From the NCBI RefSeq assembly GCF_963855985.1, contig NC_087093.1:14213001-14277000 (forward strand): a stretch of DNA of 64,000 bases, given 5' to 3'. Under the pieces are notes generated by a model. That model did not search any database and had not been told where the DNA came from. It was given only the letters and a program-made list of their open reading frames with translations. The stretch's first letter is position 1. Each line of letters starts with the position of its first letter. Shown one piece after another: positions 53,455 through 63,843 of this stretch. A program made the position numbers and the translations under genes. The DNA comes from Ostrinia nubilalis (lineage: Eukaryota; Arthropoda; Insecta; Lepidoptera; Crambidae).

Positions 53455-54466
53455 GGATTGGCCACACTGGGTGCATTCTGCGGTCACGCGGTCAGGTCAA
53501 AGTGTATTAACATTGTCGTTCATGGCAATCAGTCAGCGTCAGTCAAAAAAATCTGTCAGCGGTCGTGACAATTCAATCTGTCAGCGATGTGGTTTGCGTT
53601 CTTTGCTCGTGCCTGCACGGTCAGATCGCTATGTATAGAGACTAGTGTTGAAAATGACTAAAACAGCTGAATTTGACTGTCATTTACGGTCAAATTCGGT
53701 CAATTTGATTTCAGTAATAGGTAATAGTTTAGAACTTTTTTAGCTTTTTCTTAGATTTTGTGATTGATAAAAGTCTACAACATCTTAGGCCCAGAACACA
53801 CGGTGAAACGCAATCGCAACGAAACTGCAACTTCTAGTTACTTTTGAGTTGCATCTAAGTTTCTGCCATAGACATGACGCGACCAGTTTGAAACCAGTTT
53901 GAAATGGTCGCGTCATTTGTGGTCTCTCAACGGAATCTATGGCAGAAACATAGATGCAACTCAAAAGTAACTAGAAGTTGCAGTTTCGTTGCAATTGCGT
54001 TTCACCGTGTGTTCTGGGCCTTAATTGAAATAAACAAGTGACTTGTAATGATTTATTATATTTAAACATTTTACAGTGAGTCTACAACTTCTAAATTGAA
54101 ACAATAAGTGTTTTGTAATGATTTATTGTGCTCTCTTTCTTTCCCTACGCAATTGCCCCGCACTCCGCTTACATGCATGGATCATGTCTTATTTTTTCTT
54201 AATTTATTGCAAATTAACGTTCCTTCATTTAAAATTGCATATAAATTGAGCACCCTAAATAAATTATCTGTGGTAGTACAGTAATTCACTGATTTTGACC
54301 GTTTTTGAGCGGTCATTTATGGTATTTGACCATCGTGACCGGTCAGATTCAGTCAATTTACATCTCTTATAGAGACCGACAAAGTTGTTCATCATACATA
54401 ATGCGGGTTGCGTTCACTTTGACCTGACCGCAGCCCACAGACCGCGTCCAGTGTGACAACTCCTAT
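53455..54466. mobile_element. nested inverted-repeat elements, outer
   Basis: GGCCACACTGGGTGC and GCGGTCAGGTCAAAGTG at the left pair with the reversed right side (TGTCACACTGGACGCGGTCT, GCGGTCAGGTCAAAGTG). A second inverted pair based on GACTGTCATTTACGGTC / GACCGGTCAGATTCAGTC lies inside (about 53641-54365), and a third, exact one at 53788-54020. Confidence 0.65.
53788..54020. mobile_element. palindromic MITE with TTA duplication
   Basis: GGCCCAGAACACACGGTGAA at the left, its complement at the right; about 95-bp arms around GACGCGACCAGTTTGAAACC. TTA flanks at 53785-53787 and 54021-54023. PIF/Harbinger-like by duplication. Confidence 0.92.
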
Positions 54467-54824
54467 AATTCAAAAATAGAAGTTTCCTTTCAGATTTCGT
54501 GCTCGACTACCCACTTTTGTAGGCTGTACAGTTAATAAAAGTTTTTACAAAAGAGAATGTCGCGCGTGAAAAACGATTTTGTAACTTTTGCTTATGGCGC
54601 TTGCATACTTTTCGAATGTGTTTTATGTGTTCATACGATAAAGTTTCAATTTGTAGAGACGAAGGCACCTCAAGCTAAACTCTGTATGTGTAGGATCTTA
54701 TATTGTGCTAATTATTGCATATTAATGTAGGTGCTAAGCAACAAAAATGTATAGCCCTATAAATGCCCTATGTGCTGTTGACTGTGCATACGATATCAGA
54801 GATTTTTTTCAATGAATCCGTCTT

Positions 54825-55009
54825 TTTGAAAATTATAAATAACTTGAAAAAACCGAACTGCCTAAGGCGGGAATTAAACCCACGGAAGAGCAGTCGCCCG
54901 GCAAGCGGAAGGTCGTGGGTTCAATTCCCGCCTTAGGCAGTTCGATTTTTTCAAGTTATTTATAATTTTCAAATTAGTTTGAGATGCGACTCTTAACGCT
55001 AAAAATTTA
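54825..55009. repeat. fold-back SINE-like repeat, copy 2
   Basis: Arms of about 60 bp (TTATAAATAACTTGAAAAAA, CCGAACTGCCTAAGGCGGGA and complement) around CAGTCGCCCGGCAAGCGGAA. The right arm has GTGGGTTCAATTCCCGCC, a B box, so the element looks like an inverted tRNA-derived SINE head. The tail TAGTTTGAGATGCGACTCTT is shared with 1380-1400. Confidence 0.8.
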
Positions 55010-56044
55010 ATAACTATATAGTCCGTCATTTATTATTATTACGACTAAGAACTTGAATTATTTGAATAACATAATCCACATTTGATTGACTTTTGTGTCG
55101 TAACTCAATAAAACGCGGCCTGTACCTTTTCTCCGCCTATTCAAAAAGGTGTATATTTAGTTAATACCTGTACGTTACTCTGAATACAATTCGCTAATTG
55201 TTCCAACCTAAAAAGTTAAGTACTAAAGAGGCTTAACAGTTACAGGAGTCGAAGCGTATACAGGGCTCTTCCACGCCGCTGACGTAGTTCCAAGTCTGTT
55301 TGTCCCTGTCGCACATATTGGCATTTCGCTTTGAGTGAAAGAGATGGGATATTTGAAACTTCGCTTTTCGTTGTGTAAGTTCAGGCTGCTTAGGTTTCCG
55401 AAATTAGAACTCGACAATTGGATTGGCGTACTTCATTTAGCACCTAATGGCTGAGCGTTCAGTTTGTTTCGCTTCATTTGAAGTTTCTTTCGACGATGTT
55501 TTTCGAATGTTAATGGTAATAAATGCGGTGGCAGTTTATCTTTAATGCGATAATATTTTTTGGTTTGAATAGAATTGACTGGAAAGTTTGGTTTTGTGCC
55601 CTAGATTTATTTGAAACGTTTAGACCTAAAAAACTCAATTTCGTTGCCATCGTTATAATTTATAGTAATTAGTATCAAGAGTATTTGTTCCTCTAATAAC
55701 CAGGTTTTGTTTCGTATCATTTTATAATATAAGAATGATCACAAAGTTATTCTTTGTTTGTACACTTGAAGAATGTTTTTGAATGCTTCAACTTTTAAAC
55801 AGCGTCCGTTAATATTATTTTTCTCTTTTTTTCTCTTTCCAAAACTAACCCTTGCCAAGACAATTAAAAGGCACTTTGGGTCACTTGGCAACGATGCGAA
55901 GTAAATAAAATAAAATTAAGATTCGGATAAAAACGGTATTTAGCACACTTTAAATTAATAAACAGAATAAAATTAGGTAAGTGAAATGTCATGTTATTTT
56001 GAATACAATAATGTTTCACTGTGCTATCAATTTGGAAAAAGCAA
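55010..56044. other. intergenic, nothing firmly recognised
   Basis: The minus ORF 55223-55417 has no motif. Confidence 0.45.
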
Positions 56045-56160
56045 CAACCGCTAGGTGGACTGACGATCTGGTAAAGGTCGCGGGAAGCACTGAATGCTTG
56101 TAAAATATTTGGTCTGGCCTTTGTCCAGCAGTGGACGTCATTTAGCTGAAACGAACGAGT
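56045..56160 (+). repeat. RTE LINE tail fragment
   Basis: CCGCTAGGTGGACTGACGAT, CTGGTAAAGGTCGCGGGAAG then CAGCAGTGGACGTCATTTAG and GAAACGAACGA. Confidence 0.8.
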
Positions 56161-56220
56161 CAACTTCTCTTAGATCGGTCTGACCAGCGTGGGTATTGTA
56201 AGCAAAAACATTTACCTCGA

Positions 56221-56416
56221 GAGAAGTTCTCCAGTGACGACCGCGAGCCGGAAGACGTAGCATGGGCAGGCCTCACACTAGGTGGACCGAGGGTCTGGTG
56301 AAGGTCGCGGGAAGAGCCTGGATGCGGGCAGCGCAGTACCAGTCGTTATAGAAATCCTTGGGGGAGGCCCCTTTATCCAGAAGTGGACGTCATTTGGCTG
56401 AAACGAACGAACGAAC
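56221..56416 (+). repeat. RTE LINE tail fragment, second in a row
   Basis: GACCGCGAGCCGGAAGACGT, GGTGAAGGTCGCGGGAAGAG and AAGTGGACGTCATTTGGCTG then (ACGA)n. Only 60 bp after the previous tail, same orientation. Confidence 0.82.
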
Positions 56417-57540
56417 CTCGAGAGGGATTTACTTCTGCAGATAATACCTACTACATAAGCTGATGATGATGAGAACGAGAACTCAATAAACACACTGTAC
56501 AATACATACATTTTTAAATTACTAATCCGCTCAGCTGATACACCAGCAGATGTGTTTGTATTAACTTTTATATTTGTTTCACCTCTAACAGCTTCACTAA
56601 AATGTTTATACATTTTAATCGCACCACAAAAACAAAACCACACAGCTTAATCATCGGTACGTTAATAGGATTTCGAATCAAAAAGCGGTTTTTTTTCCAG
56701 CAGTGGAATTAATTTATTTTTTAATTCATTCGATGTAAATTCACACACTGCGGATAAAATTCAAGTAAGTCATTACTGCACCCGCGATTTATGGGTGCAA
56801 TAAAACCGGTATAAAAATGAAAAACCGAATTTCACTGATACAATAAATACGTCCGCAGGCATATTTTACGGTTCATGCTGGGAATGTTAAGAATGCAAAG
56901 TGCATGCTAAACTTGCTATTGTCTCTTTTGTTTTACCAGCTTTATTGCCACGAAAAGATGGCTTTTATTTGTTTTATTACTAGATTCTGCTTGCGGTTTC
57001 TCCTGAGTGAATATATCAATCTGTCACAGAAAGACTATTGCGTGTTTGTCCTATCGTAGAGGGTTAAAAACTATTATATTATGACTGTCTTCTCCTAGTC
57101 AAATAAACTTAATCCTTCCCCATATGAATCACTATCTACTGGTGAAAACAACATTAAAATCCGTTCAGTAGTTTTTGAGTTTCTAGTAGGTAGATAGACG
57201 TTGCGTAGTGCTCTGTCTTATAATTGAAACTGCACAGGTTAGTTTCGTACCTTTACTACGTAAAAATGATTTTTTACCTTTTAAAAATGTTTATATCAAT
57301 GCATATTATCCTCAATCCTTCTACTTTAAACATGAATCAAACTTGGAATAGTCGTATAAAGTAAGCAAAGAATTAACTTCGAAAGTCGATGTCAGGGCGG
57401 GTGATGTATCGGACTTGGAAGTCGTTTGCGATCTACATACTACGCTAGGGTAACGTAAGAGTCAGGTAAACAGAATCTAACAGTGCGAAACGTAAAATAA
57501 ATTGTTGTGATTCCAATAAATGAAAATACGCGTGTTAGGA
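56417..57540. other. intergenic; weak Helitron-like text near 57140
   Basis: AAATCCGTTCAGTAGTTTTT at about 57155 is a phrase common in moth Helitrons; no ends found. Otherwise nothing. Confidence 0.4.
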
Positions 57541-57783
57541 TGAGTTGCACCATCTTACTTTAACTTGGACAAACGTCAAAAATCTGTCAAACTCCATACA
57601 AAAAGCACCAGCCCCCCTAGACAAAACGCACTTTTTGATCGAATCGAAAATCGAATCCGTCAAAACTCCATACAAAAAAGGGGCTTTTCGACCACTTTGC
57701 GACTGGTTTGCGATTATAATTTGCACTTTGTCTAGACCCACAGTTGTCATAGTTACCGTCGAAGTTAGGTGATGAAACTCAGA
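57541..57783. mobile_element. MITE, GAGTTGCACCACC family, copy 6, interrupted
   Basis: TGAGTTGCACCATCTTACTT at the left and AGTTAGGTGATGAAACTCAG at the right, with another MITE in the middle. Orientation opposite to copies 1-5. Confidence 0.8.
57609..57741. mobile_element. MITE, CCCCCTAGACAAA family, nested
   Basis: CCCCCCTAGACAAAACGCAC at the left, TTTGCACTTTGTCTAGACCC at the right; interior has TTTTGATCGAATCGAAAATC. A partial relative lies at 61633-61693 (GCCCCCTAGACAAGTGGCAA) within the hAT element. Confidence 0.65.
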
Positions 57784-58429
57784 CTATGATATCAAAACAA
57801 ATGAATCAAAACGATTTAAAAATATAAGAAGAAAATTAAGCGAACAGCGTGGCCAAGAAGTTCCATATCAAAATGTATTTAAATTTTAAAAATAAAACTG
57901 TCAACACTGTTGTCAATAAAAAAGCGCTCAATTTTAACCAAAAACATAAGACAATCCAAACTATTTGAAAAAGGAATAAAATAATTTATTGGCTCGTCGC
58001 GGCCAAGGAGTTTCAAAACATTTTTTTACACACTGCCAGTAACTAAAAACTTCTAGGTTGGTGACACTAATTAATTAAAAAAGTATTTTTCTCTGAAGAA
58101 CCGTAAACTATCTCAAGTATAGTTTCAATCTTTGCCCTAGTTTGATACAGATTATACTTGAGTATTGGTCACCTATCATCCTCTATACTGAAAAGGAGTC
58201 GAACCTAAACTTTAAACTCGTCCTTGAGTTACAATTGATTTTGCTCTGGGTTCAAAGACGCAGAATAATTAACCAGACCTTTGTTTAAACGCCCGTAAAC
58301 GGAAATAATTATCAAACCGTAATTTTAAACATTTCCTTGGTGTTGTTTAAGTAAGTACAGTTAGCGTCAATTAATTCGTGCGTGACACCCAAACTGGCCA
58401 AAAAGTTGACAAAACAAACGTTTTATATA
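57784..58429. other. intergenic, nothing recognised
   Basis: AT-rich, no gene or repeat seen. Confidence 0.5.
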
Positions 58430-58692
58430 CAGGGTGTTAGGTAAATGGGTATATGAGCCGACACTAGCCCATGTTAACATGGGCATATAAATGGTATGGT
58501 GAAGTCAGAAATTTGATATCATCATTTTTTTATTTTTATTTTCATACAAAATAAATTTTATTAAATCCGATTTGTATGAAAAATAAAATAATTAAAATGA
58601 AGATATCAATTTTCTGACTTCACCATACCATTTATATAACCATGTTAACATGGGCTAGTGTCGGCTCATATACCCATTTACCTAACACCCTG
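58430..58692. mobile_element. palindromic MITE with TATA duplication
   Basis: CAGGGTGTTAGGTAAATGGG and TATATGAGCCGACACTAGCC at the left with the complement at the right; about 90-bp arms overall. TATA flanks at 58426-58429 and 58693-58696. Middle is AT-rich and also partly self-complementary. Confidence 0.9.
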
Positions 58693-58794
58693 TATAAAGA
58701 CGTGTTGCGAACTTATTGGCTACATTTGGTTGTCACTAACTATTTGAAGCTGACTGTACCTCTATTTTGATAACTAAATAATAACTATTGATTA

Positions 58795-59364
58795 TCTGGG
58801 GGCACGGCAGTCGAGCAAAAAAGCGGCACGGCCGTACCATCCTTTTCTCGAAGCAATTCAGGCCATTTTCGACTGCCTGTAACTTCGTTGTGGATAAAAC
58901 TAGAAGGCTGAATTTTCATTAGCTATGCAGGCATTGTAAAGACACGATATATTTAAAATTTCATTCAATTTGAACCAGTAGTTTAAGAATTATAACGGGT
59001 CAAAGTTACTTAATTTTGTCACTCACTGACTCACTGACTCACTGACTGACTCACCGATCATCAAAATTCTAAGGCACTTCTAGCAGACCTAGAAGCTTCA
59101 AATTTGGAATATAAGTAGTGTTTGGTGTATGAATCAAGGAAAAACTAAAATATTTGGGGGCACGGTAGTGCAACTGCCAAGTCGAGTAAAATTTTTCAAT
59201 TTCGGTCCAGTTTTCTAGATACATAACTGCTGTCTACAAAATACAAAAAGAAATGAGATTTGGGGGCACGGTAGTGCAACCGCCAAGTCGAGTAAAATTT
59301 TTCAATTTCGGTCCAGTTTTCTAGATACATAACTGCTGTCTACAAAATACAAAAAGAAATGAGA
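58795..59364 (+). repeat. unique arm of palindromic element, copy 2
   Basis: Starts GGGGGCACGGCAGTCGAGCA. Contains a (TGAC/TCAC)-rich block at 59021-59055 and ends with a tandem duplication of about 107 bp (59155-59261, 59262-59364) marked by GGGGGCACGGTAGTGCAACY and TACAAAAAGAAATGAGAT. Copy 1 has only one such unit. Confidence 0.88.
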
Positions 59365-59694
59365 TCCCATCAAAAACAATACTTGTCAAAAAAACCAAGT
59401 CTCGCAACTCAGTTGTTCTACGGTAAAAAGTTGTGAGATCCATGTAATACCAAGTCCAGGCCAGGAAATCTTTAACGTTTTACATAAATATATTGACTTG
59501 GCCATCGCATGAAAACACGTGTAAATTAAATTATTTAGTGCGATGGCCAAGTCAATATATTTATGTAAAACGTTAAAGATTTCCTGGCCTGGACTTGGTA
59601 TTACATGGATCTCAAAATCTTTTTACCGTAGAACAACTGAGTTGCGAGACTTGGTTTTTTTGACAAGTATTGTTTTTGATGGGATACTCATTTT
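59365..59694. repeat. long palindrome, about 150-bp arms, copy 2
   Basis: TCCCATCAAAAACAATACTT at the left and complement at the right. The loop (TGAAAACACGTG side first) is the reverse complement of the loop at 45030-45060. Confidence 0.95.
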
Positions 59695-60012
59695 GTCTTA
59701 AGCATTGTGGTGTACTAAAGCTCTCTAATTTGGATAATCACAATAATTTAATTAATTTGTCACACCTTTAGCTAGTTCCTGTAGACTTGTCTCGTAATTT
59801 CTGAGAAACGGGAATTGAGCATTAATAATGTTAGCTCAGTCAGTTATAATTACTTCCATACTAATTAAATTTAAGTAAACAATGACGTAAGAATTTAACG
59901 ACCGTAAAGAGCGTTAAATTCGTTACGTAATTAGGTTTTTTTTTTCTACGAAAAAACTAGAACCGTTCAAAAACCGTGATTCTTCCTAGTAGCATTGATA
60001 AAACTCCAATTC
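59695..60012. other. intergenic, nothing recognised
   Basis: Possible hairpin at 59890-59935 (GTAAGAATTTAACG against CGTTAAATTCGTTAC). Confidence 0.4.
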
Positions 60013-60340
60013 AATTGACACTGGCTGAATGTTTAAACCATACGAAGCGAAGGTTTCATAACCCTTTTCTTCAAACTTTTGTGTCTAAAATTTTTTTCCA
60101 CGGAAGAACAATTGAAAGTTCAAAAACTGTAACAATTTTTTGCAACAATTAGTTACGAATCTTATTTTATTTGACACTGGATAGAGTACAATCCATACGA
60201 AGTCACAATAAAAATAAAACTCTTTTCTACGAAAAAAACAATTGAAAGTAAATCAACAGTGACGTCCCTTCCTTACACAGTAACTAACCTTCAATTTACT
60301 TGACACTGGCTGAAAGACAAACCTTACGACGCCATATTCC
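60013..60340. repeat. degenerate tandem repeat, unit about 130-160 bp
   Basis: TTGACACTGGCTGAA / TTGACACTGGATAGA / TTGACACTGGCTGAA occur at about 60017, 60171 and 60300. Each is followed by CCATACGAAG-like text, and the units are separated by TCTACGAAAAAA and ACAATTGAAAGT. Three decayed units; no match to known elements recognised. Confidence 0.6.
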
Positions 60341-60747
60341 AAAAAATAAAAAAACAATCCTTCAAGCTAGTTGTATGCCATATTAATTACGACTCTAAAG
60401 ACACCCCAAAACACTAAATCCAGTCGAAAATCGCCAAATGAGTCGACGCCGAGATATAAACGTCGCGTCCAGCCGCACACACTGCGCAGGAAATTGCTTC
60501 TAACAAGTTTAATTGGACTACCACAAGAAAAAACTTTTCCAATCTGCCTTTGTAAGTGGCCACGCTTTAGAACCAGATTAAATCGGTTATTAAGCAGCGT
60601 TGTTTATGAGATACACCGGTGTATAATACGCTTTATGAATTTAATATGAACACGTTGAGTTTTAATAATTTCAAGTTATGATTACGATTTTTTCGATACA
60701 TGAAACTGGGGTTTTATTTTTGTACAGCTTATACATACCATACCTCG

Positions 60748-60847
60748 TTGTTGCAACTGAAACTGGTAGTTCTAACAATGTTTTTTTAACAAACCATCTT
60801 TGTTGCAACTGAAACTGGTAGTTCTAACAATGTTTTCAACAAACCAT
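60748..60847. repeat. 50-bp tandem duplication
   Basis: TTGTTGCAACTGAAACTGGT then AGTTCTAACAATGTTTT and AACAAACCAT occurs twice in a row with near identity. Confidence 0.88.
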
Positions 60848-61173
60848 TAAAACTCTTTATAGCTACTCCGAAAGTTCCAAGCAATAATTTTTTTTACCAG
60901 GTCTTCTGTCGTATGTGTTATCAGAATTTTAAGAAAAATAAATTAATTAAAATATAATAATAATAATATCATATACGCTGAATAGTGTTTTCAGACCAGC
61001 ATTTTGATTAAAAAATAAAATAAATATGCGAAGTAGGTCCTTCTATTTTTATAATCGAAAACCGTAGCCTGTAGATTTAAGTTACTAGAAGGGAATAAAA
61101 TACAACTCTTGAGTTAAAACATCGATCAAAAATCCATATCGATTAAAAATTAAATCGATATCTAGTTCTGAAG
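60848..61173. other. AT-rich intergenic, nothing recognised
   Basis: No gene or repeat seen. Confidence 0.5.
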
Positions 61174-61181
61174 ATTTTTAC

Positions 61182-61877
61182 TAGAGATGAAACGGATATC
61201 CGGTAACTATCCGGTAGGCCGGATATCCAGCCTAAATTTACTATCCGGCCGGATACCGGATATTAAATAACTACGACAATTTCCTATTAATAAAATGAAA
61301 TACATTAATCTTTGTGGTAAATTTATATCAATAAAATGGCTTATAATAATGATACTTTTTTTAAAGTCCAAAAAGTTACAAAAAAGCCATATTAAGGCCT
61401 TTCAAAAAACTAATTTCTTTTTCTGGGCTATTCACTCTAATGACGAATACATAAATTAGTTAATATCTGTTGATGTCGAACGAAATATTGCCAAATAAAA
61501 AAGGCGATCTTTTTTTACTGATGGTCTGATGACATGATGCATGCAGTTCAGTCAGATTACGCAACAAGTAAACTAATTTAATGTTAGCTATTCAATCACA
61601 CACGATAGCAACCGAAATCGGCCGAATTGATCTGCCCCCTAGACAAGTGGCAAAATCTGACATTCTATTCGGACGGATTCGATTTTCGAAAAGTATGACT
61701 AGTATTAGTCTACTAATCGCGTTCGAAGCACCTGTGCGGCGCTAAACTCTTCACGACGACATGCAACGAGACAATGGGCCAACTATCCGGCCGCCGGATA
61801 TCCGGCTATCTGGCCTAGCAGCTGGCCGGATATCCGGTATCCGGTATCCGACCAAACAACTATCCGTTTCATCTCTA
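61182..61877. mobile_element. hAT-type non-autonomous element, 8-bp duplication
   Basis: TAGAGATGAAACGGATA at both ends as inverted repeats. Perfect ATTTTTAC duplications at 61174-61181 and 61878-61885. Terminal TAGAG fits the YARNG hAT consensus. Many subterminal CCGGATATCCGG-like palindromes on both sides (61200-61262, 61778-61860) look like transposase sites. The middle has no transposase frame. Confidence 0.93.
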
Positions 61878-61885
61878 ATTTTTAC

Positions 61886-62115
61886 CCCAATTCTTAAGCT
61901 CTGCTCAGCCAAATCATCAAGTCCACAGCAAATCAGCTGGCAATAATCTTATTTTCAATTACTCAAATGGCATCCATCTTCATATCTGAACGGCGCGGGC
62001 CAGTCACTCAATTTTATGAATCGCGCTTTTGCGTGAGCTCTGTTTGAGTTAACGAGCTACTTACGTTAGGGTTGACAAAATTATATTTATTTATGGATTA
62101 GCGAATACTAATATA
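61886..62115. other. intergenic, nothing recognised
   Basis: No gene or repeat seen. Confidence 0.5.
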
Positions 62116-62372
62116 GGGTGTTCTTTTTAGAGGTATACAACTTTAAAATGAAATAAATTATGTAAAAATATGTTTGATTCACCTGGTATTAGTTTTGTTT
62201 AAAAGATGTTCTTATGCCTTTTATGCTTTAAAATGAGTTGTTCTGAAGTAATTCTATTTAATTATAAAATGGCAAAACATACTGTCCACAAATGTACCAC
62301 CAACTATCAAATTAAATATCGCTAGAAACAGTGTAACCTATTTAAAGTTGTATACCTCTAAAAAAAACATCC
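62116..62372. mobile_element. MITE, GGGTGTTCTTTTTAGAGG family
   Basis: GGGTGTTCTTTTTAGAGGTA and TACAACTTTAAA at the left; reversed right end GGATGTTTTTTTTAGAGGTA and TACAACTTTAAA. Duplication not certain. Confidence 0.8.
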
Positions 62373-62435
62373 GTTATAAGTTAGTTACTACGTTATCTTT
62401 GAAAAGAGGCTGACAATAATTTACTGAGTGATTGA

Positions 62436-62545
62436 CTTTATTGCGCTGCTTCTTTTCAGCACTGGCACATAATAATACTGTCCCGAAACAGTGGTAGGGT
62501 TAGGTAGGACGTATAAAAGTGGTCTTTGAAAGATTTTTTTAACAG
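62436..62545 (-). repeat. repeat fragment related to 35-kb tandem unit
   Basis: Reversed, it carries the CACTGCTTCGGGACAATAAG-like and CAGTGCTGAAAAGAAGCAGC text seen at 35102 and 35605. Also seen in part at 28262-28290. Probably the 3' part of an unidentified dispersed element. Confidence 0.6.
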
Positions 62546-62584
62546 TTATAAAAAGGTCAACCAACGCCAGTTGTAGGTAACTTC

Positions 62585-62690
62585 ATCATCATCATTTCGG
62601 CCTCAGGATGACCACTGCTGATCTTAGGCCTCCCGTAGTGATTCTCAGACTCAGATTGAGTTGAACGCGGCCTGCACCCAATCATTTAAT
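62585..62690 (-). repeat. RTE LINE tail fragment, antisense
   Basis: ATCATCATTTCGGCCTCAGG, ACCACTGCTGATCTTAGGCC and CGCGGCCTGCACCCA; diverged member of the second RTE family. Confidence 0.75.
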
Positions 62691-63655
62691 TGATGTATGA
62701 ATACACAAATATAGCTGTCATATATGAATTTCAAATTAGCCTAATAGGAGTAAAGGTAAAGTTTAATGAGTACCAAGTATATTCTTGAATTACCTACACC
62801 TCAAAATGTTATTAAAAGTTATGTGGATATAAAGGTTACAGCCACTTAGATAACAGTTTTTATAGTAATGCGTAGTTTCAAACTTCGACTACGCCATTAT
62901 GCATAATTTCAGCCTAGTTAATTTTTATTTCACAGCAAAATGTTAAGTATGACTTGTTGAGATCTCTATGAGATCTTCAACATACATAATTTGAATTTCT
63001 TGTAAAAGCATCATCAAATCAATAAAACTTCTGAATATAAACCATAAACTCGTAAAGTAGTTGGTGTCTATGACCGACGAAACCTCATTGCGGTCACTGC
63101 AAACTTGTCATGTGGGCTTTCTCGTGTAGTTCTAGGTATTTCTCGGGCTTACCGAGAAATTGTTGACAACTTCGCTTGAGGCGGTATAGGATTGCGAGAG
63201 CCCCGACAATGCCTTCAGGCGTTATTGTATTGTATGCGTAGGGCGTTATACAATTCCAGGGTGTTACCGCAGATTGCTCTCGCTTTCAGAGGCTTGATTT
63301 GAGATTCTCTAGCTGACATTTAGACTTAACCGATTGCGGATAGACTACGAGTATAATGTTTTATCATTAACCTTGTATCACTTGTATATTACGATTATTA
63401 TAACTAGACAAAATACATGCTAAAGTTAATACTGATCACATAGACGTCTTGTATGTATCATACATATCTCATGGTTGATTGACCATTGATGATGTTTTGT
63501 TACATTTTAAGTTTTGAATCATACAAAATGGGAAAGCTGTATCGAATTTGACTAATCGTCACTCTTGATCATTATAATAGTCACCTACATGAGGCTATAT
63601 GAGTATTTTCGACCTTCATTACACATTTATCACATTTTGGGACTATTCCCACATC
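62691..63655. other. intergenic, nothing firmly recognised
   Basis: 63060-63310 is GC-richer (GGCGGTATAGGATTGCGAGA, CTCGGGCTTACCGAGAAATT) and may be an unrecognised repeat; no ORF. Confidence 0.4.
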
Positions 63656-63843
63656 TCGTTCCCACCGTTGGGACTCCTGTGTAGCCAGGATCTACAGCTA
63701 ACCGCCAATAAAAACCCGCCCAGTAAAAGTCAAGTTTGTCCCCGGGGAAAGTTAAAATGTTATTGGACCCGCTACGAAATTAATCAGAAGAACATAGGAG
63801 TTTGAAGTTAAGGTTCTACTTCCCTCCAGTGCAAAGCGGATGA
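63656..63843. repeat. dispersed repeat, GTGTAGCCAGGATCTACAGC, copy 2
   Basis: Collinear with 52026-52245, with small indels (for example CCGTTGGGACTCCTGTGTAG). Followed by about 150 bp of unassigned sequence to the window end. Confidence 0.8.

Noticed and set aside
53432..53638. 68-codon ORF
   Set aside because: Lies wholly in inverted-repeat element sequence without a domain.
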